A stretch of 14,527 bases of DNA from an uncultured bacterium. GTDB lineage: Bacteria > Bacillota_A > Clostridia > Lachnospirales > Lachnospiraceae. Position numbers and translations under genes: made by a program. The stretch is from contig CAJMOO010000048.1 in NCBI GenBank assembly GCA_905215045.1, positions 1-14,527 of the forward strand. Reading direction: 5' to 3'. The stretch's first letter is position 1. Each line of letters begins with the position of its first letter. This document shows, piece after piece, positions 1 to 6,137 of the stretch. The notes below the pieces were generated by a model, which made no database searches, was not told where the DNA came from, and was given only the letters and a program-made list of their open reading frames with translations.

Positions 1-21
1 GTTCGAATCTTCTCGCCCACG
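1..21 (+). tRNA. 3' end of a tRNA (partial, identity unclear)
   Basis: The window opens with the T-loop sequence GTTCGAATC, which matches tRNA positions 53-61. It is followed by the 3' half of the T-stem (TTCT) and a 7-nt acceptor strand (CGCCCAC), with G as discriminator base. No CCA is encoded after it. A terminator follows at once, as expected for the end of a tRNA transcript. The anticodon lies outside the window. A G discriminator fits serine and also Asn, Asp, Gln or Glu, so the identity is left open. Confidence 0.85.
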
Positions 22-25
22 CTGA

Positions 26-53
26 AGAGATCTGATTTATCAGGTCTCTTTTT
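26..53 (+). terminator. Intrinsic terminator of the tRNA transcript
   Basis: A 10-bp stem (AGAGATCTGA with TCAGGTCTCT, one G-U pair) closes a TTTA loop and runs into five T residues. It begins five bases after the tRNA end. Confidence 0.85.
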
Positions 54-137
54 GTATGTAAAAAAAGAACACAATGATACAAATTTTACAATTATTTCAT
101 TTGTTAATTATAAAATTCAAAACAATACACTATTTCC

Positions 138-166
138 TTTACATTTGTGTCGTTATATGGTAAAAT
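138..166 (+). promoter_or_regulatory. Promoter of the NlpC/P60 gene
   Basis: TTTACA (138-143), a 17-bp spacer and TAAAAT (161-166) form a near-consensus sigma-A promoter. Transcription would start near 173, leaving a short leader of about 38 nt before the ATG at 211. Confidence 0.7.
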
Positions 167-176
167 TCTTCAAGTA

Positions 177-193
177 TGTAACAGAAGTGTAAC
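177..193 (+). promoter_or_regulatory. WalR-like direct repeat (TGTAAC-N5-TGTAAC)
   Basis: Two TGTAAC hexamers start at 177 and 188, separated by exactly 5 bp. This fits the WalR (YycF) consensus TGTWAH-N5-TGTWAH described in Bacillota, whose regulon is rich in cell-wall hydrolases such as the one encoded just downstream. The site lies just after the predicted transcription start. If it is real, the position suggests repression or modulation rather than classical upstream activation. The assignment rests on motif match and context only. Confidence 0.45.
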
Positions 194-210
194 AATTGAA
201 AGGGTTATCA

Positions 211-882
211 ATGAAATCACGATTAAAGAAAATAACAATTTTCTCATTAGTCTTTTTATTTATATTTGGTACAGCAATCACAACAACACCAAAACAGCAG
301 GTTAAGGCTGATGATGGATATAATGGAAAAATCTTCAGACACTGGTGCAAATTAAGATCCAGCAGATCAAAAAGATCAAAAGTTTTAAAGAGATTAGAGA
401 TTGGAACACCTGTCACAGTCTATTCAACAAGTGGACAGTGGAGAAAGGTTTCTGTAGACGGTAAGACAGGATATGTCTTAAAGAAATATGTTTATATTAA
501 CACAGATGCTCCTACATTAGAAGGAACAACATATGACAAAGGACAGACAGTAGCACAATTTGCACAGCGTTTTGTTGGAAACTCCTACGTATGGGGTGGA
601 ACAGACCTAAACAGAGGAGCTGACTGTTCAGGATTTATTGGATCAGTTTACAGATCATTTGGATATAATCTTCCAAGAACTTCTTCTGAATTAAGAAGAG
701 CAGGAAGAAAAGTTTCTTATAATGAGAAACAGCCAGGAGATATCATCTGTTATAATGGACATGTAGCGATGTATATTGGAAATGGAAAGATCGTACATGC
801 AAGTAACAGAAAAACAGGAATCAAAATTTCGCCAAGAGCAAACTACCGTAGAATTGTTTGTGTAAGACGAGTAGTGGAATAA
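211..882 (+). CDS. Secreted SH3b-NlpC/P60 cell-wall endopeptidase
   Basis: This 223-residue exported peptidoglycan hydrolase probably cuts peptide stems (gamma-D-Glu-diamino acid type endopeptidase, by family). Residues 1-33 form a signal peptide: a basic start, a hydrophobic core and a VKA cleavage site. A bacterial SH3 domain covers about 38-97, with the typical hydrophobic pattern ending in GYVLKKYV. The NlpC/P60 domain covers about 110-223. Its catalytic set is visible: Cys139 in ADCSGF, His184 in GHVAMYIG and the third polar residue His196 in IVHAS. The ATG at 211 was chosen because GAAAGGG lies 6-7 bp before it; an in-frame TTG at 196 overlaps that ribosome binding site and would spoil the signal peptide start. 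It is a single-gene unit with its own promoter, a possible WalR box and a terminator. The catalytic class is sure; the exact bond cleaved is not. Confidence 0.93.
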   Translation: MKSRLKKITIFSLVFLFIFGTAITTTPKQQVKADDGYNGKIFRHWCKLRSSRSKRSKVLKRLEIGTPVTVYSTSGQWRKVSVDGKTGYVLKKYVYINTDAPTLEGTTYDKGQTVAQFAQRFVGNSYVWGGTDLNRGADCSGFIGSVYRSFGYNLPRTSSELRRAGRKVSYNEKQPGDIICYNGHVAMYIGNGKIVHASNRKTGIKISPRANYRRIVCVRRVVE

Positions 883-898
883 TTACATAAAGAATTGG

Positions 899-945
899 AA
901 GAACCTTTATATGATCAGATTAGATTATGTAGGGGTTCTTTTTTT
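899..945 (+). terminator. Terminator after the NlpC/P60 gene
   Basis: AAGAACC (899-905) pairs with GGTTCTT (934-940). The stem continues inward by about seven further pairs, several of them G-U, and the T-run extends to 945. It starts 17 bp after the stop codon. Confidence 0.85.
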
Positions 946-997
946 CGATTTATAGGAAATTCCCCTATGAATTGTAATGAATTAGTAAAAGTAATCT

Positions 998-1026
998 TTG
1001 CTATTAATGAGTTGCAATTGTATAAT
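998..1026 (+). promoter_or_regulatory. Promoter of the HAD phosphatase gene
   Basis: TTGCTA (998-1003), a 17-bp spacer and a perfect TATAAT (1021-1026) lie 33 bp before the start codon. Confidence 0.75.
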
Positions 1027-1059
1027 ATTGACTAGAAGCAGGTAGAAAGGAAGACAAAG

Positions 1060-1725
1060 ATGAAAACATACAAAGGAATTATTTTTGATTTAGATGGTAC
1101 TTTATTAGATACGATCAATGATCTTACAGACAGTGTCAATGATGTAATGAAAATCTATGGATGGAAAGAATATGATAGCGAAGCATGTAAGATGATGGTT
1201 GGAAATGGATTTCGTAAATTAATCCAGAGAGCATTGCCAGAAGAGAAACAGAAAGACGAAATGTTTCTTGATGAGGCAGTTGATCAATTTTCAAAAGCAT
1301 ATCAGAAGAGATATTTAAACAAAACGATTCCGTATGAAGGAATTCTTAAGTTACTGGGAACTTTAGAAGAAAAAGGAATTAAAATTGCAGTAAATTCCAA
1401 TAAACGTGGAGATTATACGAATGCGCTGGTAAATAAATATTTTTCACAGTTTTCATGGATTGCAGTGTATGGGGAACGTGAAAGAGAAGGAATTCCTAAG
1501 AAACCGGATCCAAGCGCGGCATTAGAGATTGCTAATCATATGAATTTGCCAGCAGAAGAAGTTTTATATATTGGTGATTCAAAAACAGATATGGAAACAG
1601 GACAGAATGCCAAGATGGATACGATAGGTGTAGCATGGGGATTTCGAGGAGCAGAGGAGTTAAGAGAAAATAATGCTACATATATTGTAGAGAAACCTGA
1701 AGCGATTTTAGAGTACGTTATATAA
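1060..1725 (+). CDS. HAD-superfamily phosphatase, phosphoglycolate phosphatase-like
   Basis: This 221-residue soluble phosphatase is of the Gph/PpaX/beta-phosphoglucomutase type of HAD hydrolase. Motif I is DLDGT with nucleophile Asp10 and acid/base Asp12. An alpha-helical cap (about 18-90) follows. Motif II is Ser113 in AVNSNKR, motif III is Lys148 in KKPDP, and motif IV is GDSKTD with Asp173 and Asp177 for magnesium. The length is normal for the family. The ATG is preceded by AGAAAGGAAG at good spacing. It has its own promoter, and no clear terminator separates it from dhaL, so some read-through is possible. The substrate cannot be read from sequence: phosphoglycolate, pyrophosphate or sugar phosphates are all plausible. 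The neighbouring dihydroxyacetone-kinase-like gene makes a triose or glycerol phosphate worth considering, but only as a guess. Confidence 0.9.
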   Translation: MKTYKGIIFDLDGTLLDTINDLTDSVNDVMKIYGWKEYDSEACKMMVGNGFRKLIQRALPEEKQKDEMFLDEAVDQFSKAYQKRYLNKTIPYEGILKLLGTLEEKGIKIAVNSNKRGDYTNALVNKYFSQFSWIAVYGEREREGIPKKPDPSAALEIANHMNLPAEEVLYIGDSKTDMETGQNAKMDTIGVAWGFRGAEELRENNATYIVEKPEAILEYVI

Positions 1726-1789
1726 ACCAACAACAACCCAGAGTGAAACATAGCACCATAATGAGCACCATATTTGAACTGAAAATCAT

Positions 1790-1818
1790 TTCAGGTAAAA
1801 AAGATTGTATGTTAAAAT
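1790..1818 (+). promoter_or_regulatory. Possible extended -10 promoter of dhaL
   Basis: TAAAAT (1813-1818) is preceded by TGT, giving an extended -10 (TG-N-TAAAAT). A weak -35 (TTCAGG, 1790-1795) sits 17 bp upstream. The site lies 47 bp before the dhaL start. Confidence 0.45.
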
Positions 1819-1865
1819 AAACACAGATAAGAAAAGTACAACATTAATTCAAAGAGGTGGAAATT

Positions 1866-2504
1866 ATGTCAAGTTTTAAAAACGCAGATGCAGGAGTTAT
1901 CGTAGACCAGCTGATCAAGACAATTCAGAAAGAAAGAGATTACTTAAGTGAGATCGATGGTAAGATCGGAGATGGAGATCATGGGATCAACATGAACAAA
2001 GGTTTTACGATGTGCGAGAAGAAATTAGAAGGAACTACATATAATCTGTCAGAAGGACTGACAACATTAGGTGAGACACTGTTAGAAGATATCGGTGGAT
2101 CAATGGGACCTCTGTATGGAATGTTATTTGATGAGATGGCTCAGGCATGTGAAGATGAAGAAGAGATTACAGCAGATGTATTTGCAGAAATGATCACAGC
2201 CTCTGTAGAAGGAATTCAGGATATCAGCCCTGCACAGGTAGGCGATAAATCACTGCTAGATACATTGATTCCAGCAAAAGAAGCATTTGTAGAAGCAAAA
2301 GAAGCAGGAAAAGATTTTGCAGAATGTTTGGATGCTATGAATGCAGCAGCAGAAAAAGGATGGCAGTCTACAAAAGATCTTGTAGCCAAGATCGGACGAG
2401 CAAGCCGTCTTGGAGAACGCTCTCGAGGAGTTCTTGATGCAGGAGCAACCAGCTGTTATTTCATCATCACAACCATTGGAAGCACAGCAAAGAGCCTGTT
2501 ATAA
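1866..2504 (+). CDS. dhaL: Stand-alone DhaL, ADP/ATP-binding subunit of dihydroxyacetone kinase
   Basis: This 212-residue all-helical nucleotide-binding subunit, by family, transfers phosphate to dihydroxyacetone held by DhaK. The three magnesium aspartates are present as Asp31, Asp36 and Asp38 within IGDGDHGINM. Other family blocks are GGSMGP (77-82), GDKSLLD (126-132) and GRASRLGERSRGVLDAGATS (177-196). The ATG at 1866 is used because AGAGGTGG just upstream is the ribosome binding site; the in-frame GTG at 1857 lies inside it. Length is complete for the family. Unusually, no dhaK or dhaM lies beside it: the next gene starts 238 bp later and is unrelated, and a terminator stands between. It could work with a DhaK encoded elsewhere or belong to a DhaL-like kinase with another substrate. 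Confidence 0.88.
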   Translation: MSSFKNADAGVIVDQLIKTIQKERDYLSEIDGKIGDGDHGINMNKGFTMCEKKLEGTTYNLSEGLTTLGETLLEDIGGSMGPLYGMLFDEMAQACEDEEEITADVFAEMITASVEGIQDISPAQVGDKSLLDTLIPAKEAFVEAKEAGKDFAECLDAMNAAAEKGWQSTKDLVAKIGRASRLGERSRGVLDAGATSCYFIITTIGSTAKSLL

Positions 2505-2561
2505 GAATGATTCATATTGCGAAAGCAATGAACCTCTATATATTCATACAATTTGTTTAGG

Positions 2562-2606
2562 AAGAACCTCAAAGTTTCGGAAAGAAGCTTTGGGGTTCTT
2601 TCATTT
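2562..2606 (+). terminator. Terminator after dhaL
   Basis: A 13-bp stem (2562-2574 with 2588-2600) has one G-U pair and is followed by a T-rich run. Its outer arms, AAGAACC and GGTTCTT, are the same as in the terminator at 899-945. Confidence 0.85.
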
Positions 2607-2629
2607 CATAGGAAATTTAAAAAAAGTTA

Positions 2630-2658
2630 TTGACAAACGGGCAAAAAATATATAAACT
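2630..2658 (+). promoter_or_regulatory. Promoter of the GntR-ABC operon
   Basis: A perfect TTGACA (2630-2635) is followed by TATAAA at 2651 (15-bp spacer) or TAAACT at 2653 (17-bp spacer). The -10 overlaps the left arm of the inverted repeat that starts at 2656, so a bound repressor would block it. Confidence 0.7.
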
Positions 2659-2713
2659 AACTGTATCATATGAAATGGTACAGTTAGTACAGCTAATACA
2701 GTATGGCATACAG
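2656..2713 (+). promoter_or_regulatory. Probable GntR operator: inverted repeat plus TACAG array
   Basis: ACTAACTGTA (2656-2665) and TACAGTTAGT (2679-2688) form a perfect 10-bp inverted repeat with a 13-bp spacer. The spacer itself contains TCATATGA. TACAG recurs at 2679, 2688, 2697 and 2709, and GTATG-G-CATAC (2701-2711) forms a further dyad. The array lies between the -10 and the ribosome binding site of a GntR gene, the usual place for autoregulation in YtrA-type operons. The binding protein is inferred from position. Confidence 0.65.
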
Positions 2714-2742
2714 TACGACAAAAACAATAAGGAGGTACAGGT

Positions 2743-3120
2743 GTGTTTCGAATCAACCCTGCCAGTGGCAAGGCAATTTATGAACAGATCATGGAACAAG
2801 TAAAAGAAGCAGCGTGGAAAGGATATCTAAAACCTGGAGATGCATTGCCGTCCGTTCGTAAATTAGCATTAAGTCTCAATGTAACACCCAACACTGTAGC
2901 GAAAGCATATCAGTTGTTGGAGAAAGAGAAAGTAATTATAACAATACGAGGAAAGGGAGCATTTTTGGCAGAAAATGCTTCACAAGAGGTGGACAAAGGA
3001 AAGATGCAGGAGATCAAGATAAGTTTAAAAGAGATATTAAGTGAGCTTCGTTATGAAGGGTATGATGAAAAGAAGATAGCAAGCCTGATACATGAGATCT
3101 ATCAGGATCTGGAGGGATAG
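2743..3120 (+). CDS. GntR-family transcriptional regulator, YtrA subfamily
   Basis: This 125-residue cytoplasmic repressor starts at a GTG, 6 bp after AAGGAGGT. The N-terminal winged helix-turn-helix spans about 8-78. It shows the GntR pattern GYLKPGDALPSVRKLALSLNV followed by the recognition helix TPNTVAKAYQLLE and a wing with RGKGAFLA. The short C-terminal tail (about 80-125, helical and charged) has no large ligand-binding domain, which defines the YtrA type. These proteins usually repress the ABC transporter operon they head and respond to cell-envelope stress or antimicrobial peptides. Here the ATPase gene follows after 3 bp and an operator-like array precedes it. The effector is unknown. 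Confidence 0.9.
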   Translation: MFRINPASGKAIYEQIMEQVKEAAWKGYLKPGDALPSVRKLALSLNVTPNTVAKAYQLLEKEKVIITIRGKGAFLAENASQEVDKGKMQEIKISLKEILSELRYEGYDEKKIASLIHEIYQDLEG

Positions 3121-3123
3121 GAT

Positions 3124-3996
3124 ATGAAAGTGATCGAACTAAAGGACGTGAAAAAATCATATGGAAAGAATGAGATTCTTCATGGAATCAGCCTTGATAT
3201 AGAAGAGGGAAGCATTCATGGGCTGGTAGGACGCAATGGATGTGGAAAAACAACATTGATCAAATGCTTAACTGGGATTTATGAACAGGATCAAGGACAG
3301 ATCTTGGTCTGTGGAGAAGAAATTTTCGAGAATCCAAATGTAAAAGCACAGGTAGGATATGTTGCAGACAGCAACCAGTATTTTGAAGGGTATCATATCG
3401 ATGAGATGGTAGAATTTTATAAACAGATCTACCCAACATTCGATGAGAAAGTATTTAGGGACTACAATCAGAGTATCGGATTAGATGTAAGCAAAAGGAT
3501 TAAAGAATTATCCAAAGGACAGGCAATGTCATTAGCTTCGATGTTGAATCTGTCCATTCATCCAAAAGTGATGATCATGGATGAACCAATGTCAGGACTT
3601 GATGTGATCGCACAGAAACAGATCAAAGATTTTATTGTCAATGAAGTCGATATGAATGGAATGAGTGTGCTGATCTCATCACACGATTTAAAGGATTTAG
3701 AAAGTTTCTGCGATTCCGCAAGTATGATGAAGGACGGAAAGATCCTTTATCAGGGAACAATGGATCAGATGAAAGAACGATTTACAAAATTACAGGTTGT
3801 ATTTGGAGAATCAAGAAGCGAGATCTTCAAAGAACTTTCGGGAGTGATCACATATTCCAATCTTGGAAGTGTATACACAGTAATATTAGAAGGGTATGGA
3901 GAGCCAATTCATGAGGCATTAAAACAAGCAGGAGCGATTGTAGTAGAGGAAATTCCATTAAGTTTAGAAGAAGTATTCGTCTACAGCAACCGCTAA
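3124..3996 (+). CDS. ABC transporter ATP-binding protein
   Basis: This 290-residue nucleotide-binding subunit would power the two membrane proteins encoded downstream. Walker A is GRNGCGKTT (36-44), the signature is LSKGQ (129-133, Lys in place of the usual Gly), Walker B is VMIMDEP (149-155) with Glu154, a D-loop SGLD follows, and the switch histidine is His187 in SSHD. Residues about 215-290 form the C-terminal extension common in drug/bacitracin-type exporter ATPases. The GGAGGG ribosome binding site lies inside the last codons of the GntR gene, and the two genes are 3 bp apart, so they are probably translationally coupled. The substrate is not known. YtrB-like ATPases beside GntR regulators are the closest family match by arrangement. 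Confidence 0.93.
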   Translation: MKVIELKDVKKSYGKNEILHGISLDIEEGSIHGLVGRNGCGKTTLIKCLTGIYEQDQGQILVCGEEIFENPNVKAQVGYVADSNQYFEGYHIDEMVEFYKQIYPTFDEKVFRDYNQSIGLDVSKRIKELSKGQAMSLASMLNLSIHPKVMIMDEPMSGLDVIAQKQIKDFIVNEVDMNGMSVLISSHDLKDLESFCDSASMMKDGKILYQGTMDQMKERFTKLQVVFGESRSEIFKELSGVITYSNLGSVYTVILEGYGEPIHEALKQAGAIVVEEIPLSLEEVFVYSNR

Positions 3997-4012
3997 GAGG
4001 AGGAACTTGGAG

Positions 4013-5104
4013 ATGAAATTTTTTAGAAAATATAATCTGGTACTTCCACCAGCAGCATTGTTATATGGGATTTCCGCATGGAATATCAAATATCCGGAGG
4101 ATGGACTGCCACAGACGATGATGGATGATCTTGTCAATGGATGGCTTTTGATCATAATTTTATTTGCAGCATTATCAGCAGGAATTGTATATCAACTGCA
4201 GCAAAATAAAAAACAGCAATATATCTACAGCCTTCCATGGACAAAGAAAGACATTTACCAAAAGAGTCTTACAAAACTGCATATATCACTTTTGTTCGCA
4301 GAGATCATCTATGGAATTTTCTTTGCAATGAAGATCGCAACGATTCCGAATGCGGAATCAATCACGAATGTGATCATATGCACATTATGGAATGCAGTAA
4401 TTTGTTTTGTATTTTGTGCACTGATACAGGTTTCATTGATCGTGACAGCATATATCTGGCAAGGACTTGTCATAGCAGTCGTTACATTTTATGTGATATT
4501 GCCGATGATCCTTCAGAATCTGGCATTTTTACTCCAGTTGCTGTTTAAGGTAAGATCTTCTAGATTTGCGATACTCGAGTGGGTTATCTATGGAAGATTC
4601 GGCAGAACATTTTTATATCCATTAAATTTTCAGCTTGATACAAATAGCTTGGAGAGCAATCCGATCTGGAAAGCACAATATGTAAATTCTGCGATCATCT
4701 GTATTGCCGTTTTATTTGCAGCAGGAGTCTTTAGTATCTGGTTTGCAAAACGACAGTTTATCAAGCAGGAGCAGGCACAGAACCGAATGTTAACAAGGTT
4801 ATCAGGGATGCAGAATAAAGTCATCACGACGATAGTGATCACGATCCTGTGTTTTAATGCATTAAGTAATCATGAGATATATGTTTATATATTTAAGTAT
4901 GACAAGACACTTCGAACCAGAATTTATGGATTGATCGCATGGGGAAAAGAATTTATGTGTTCATCAGATAGTTATAAACTGATCATACAGAAATTAAATG
5001 CAGTACATTGGTTTATATATTTGGTAGTGATATTAGTGATCACATATTTTGCTGTATCGATTATTCAGACAATAAGGAGGAAATGTTATGAGAGGGCTTG
5101 TTAA
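4013..5104 (+). CDS. ABC-2-like transporter membrane subunit 1
   Basis: This 363-residue integral membrane protein has about seven or eight hydrophobic segments, near residues 8-24, 43-62, 92-110, 118-145, 150-178, 225-245, 270-287 and 330-355. A cytoplasmic stretch YIYSLPWTKKDIYQKSLTKL (about 71-90) resembles the SLP-x-K/R-x-x-I coupling motif of ABC-2 type permeases. The start was set at ATG 4013, nine bases after AAGAGGAGG; an in-frame TTG at 4007 lies too close to that site. The gene begins 16 bp after the ATPase and overlaps the next gene by 17 bp, so it is a subunit of the same exporter. No precise family or substrate is recognised. Confidence 0.85.
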   Translation: MKFFRKYNLVLPPAALLYGISAWNIKYPEDGLPQTMMDDLVNGWLLIIILFAALSAGIVYQLQQNKKQQYIYSLPWTKKDIYQKSLTKLHISLLFAEIIYGIFFAMKIATIPNAESITNVIICTLWNAVICFVFCALIQVSLIVTAYIWQGLVIAVVTFYVILPMILQNLAFLLQLLFKVRSSRFAILEWVIYGRFGRTFLYPLNFQLDTNSLESNPIWKAQYVNSAIICIAVLFAAGVFSIWFAKRQFIKQEQAQNRMLTRLSGMQNKVITTIVITILCFNALSNHEIYVYIFKYDKTLRTRIYGLIAWGKEFMCSSDSYKLIIQKLNAVHWFIYLVVILVITYFAVSIIQTIRRKCYERAC

Positions 5105-6137
5105 TCATGAAAAACGAAATCTGCTAGCCATAACATTAGTGTATACCATAGTGATATGTTTCATATTACAATATGTGATCGCAAACGATATTTCAGGAAC
5201 TGCAGATCAGATCAATAATTTTTATGGAGGCATTTATAATAATTATGGCAATCTGTTTTTAGGAACATTAGATCAATACTATGAAATGTTCATTATCGTT
5301 CTTATGATACCGGTTAGTTTTGTAGCGGTAATACAGTATCGGGAAAGCAGTACATCAAAATGTGGAGAATTTTTAATGCAGCTTCCGATCAAAAGAGGTC
5401 AGATTTTTCTGACAAGGACGATCACAGGAATGATGACATATACGATTCCATGGCTTTTTCTTTCATTCGGAATGATCATGATGAGAACAAAAGCACAGTC
5501 ATGGTATGAGATGAATCTATCCGTATGTAAAAACGGAGCAGTACTTCTTGGAAATGATAACATCATACATTTGTGTGCGTATCTTCTATTTATATGGGTA
5601 TCATTGACACTCATCTATGCCATTGCTATATTTTTTCAGAATATCTGCAAAAGACCATGGATCGCAGGAGCGATCGGAATCGGAGCAATGTTATTTCCAA
5701 ACTTTATGGATTATATGATGCCAAAAGTATTATCATTCCCAGATACAATATATCATGGCTGGTGGATGGCTGCAATTTTTGAAAATGGACCGATCACAAA
5801 ACAGTTTATATGGGATAAAGGTGTGAACCAGCTGGTGACGATGGCTTCGTTTGATCATTTTGCACAGATCCTTCTGATTCAGATCGTATTGATCGCAGTA
5901 TTTTTTGGAGTTGCATTTTATGTATTTCAAAAGTCGGATATGGCAAAGAGGAATAATTTTATGTATTTTCCATGGATGGAGCATCTGTTTGTATGGATCT
6001 TCCCATTCTGTGTTTCATTATTCATTGTAGTGACAGGGTTCAAGATTCAGTCATACACAGGCGGCATTCTGGCAGCAGTGATCGCAACGATCATATATTA
6101 TATAGTAGAAAAGCGTAAGAAAAGGAGGGCAGTATAA
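5088..6137 (+). CDS. ABC-2-like transporter membrane subunit 2
   Basis: This 349-residue membrane protein has a hydrophobic segment at about 13-31, an external loop with aromatic and Asn residues (about 35-65), then further segments near 67-85, 110-130, 160-185, 190-207, 258-282, 298-318 and 322-340. The coupling-type motif FLMQLPIKRGQIFLTRTITG (about 98-117) parallels the one in subunit 1. The ATG at 5088 has AAGGAGG at good spacing and lies within the end of the previous gene. Its stop codon overlaps the next start (TAATG). The two permeases most likely form a heterodimer with the shared ATPase. Confidence 0.85.
   Translation: MRGLVNHEKRNLLAITLVYTIVICFILQYVIANDISGTADQINNFYGGIYNNYGNLFLGTLDQYYEMFIIVLMIPVSFVAVIQYRESSTSKCGEFLMQLPIKRGQIFLTRTITGMMTYTIPWLFLSFGMIMMRTKAQSWYEMNLSVCKNGAVLLGNDNIIHLCAYLLFIWVSLTLIYAIAIFFQNICKRPWIAGAIGIGAMLFPNFMDYMMPKVLSFPDTIYHGWWMAAIFENGPITKQFIWDKGVNQLVTMASFDHFAQILLIQIVLIAVFFGVAFYVFQKSDMAKRNNFMYFPWMEHLFVWIFPFCVSLFIVVTGFKIQSYTGGILAAVIATIIYYIVEKRKKRRAV

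Noticed and set aside
196..210. TTG start extending the NlpC/P60 protein by five residues
   Set aside because: The TTG overlaps the GAAAGGG ribosome binding site of the ATG at 211, which gives a typical signal peptide start.
1780..1795. CTGAAA-ATCA-TTTCAG hairpin after the HAD gene
   Set aside because: The stem is only 6 bp of weak pairs and is followed by A residues, not T, on either strand, so it is not a convincing terminator.
2516..2529. ATTGC-GAAA-GCAAT hairpin after dhaL
   Set aside because: It has a stable GNRA loop but no T-run; the real terminator is at 2562-2606. It may only be a small 3' structure.
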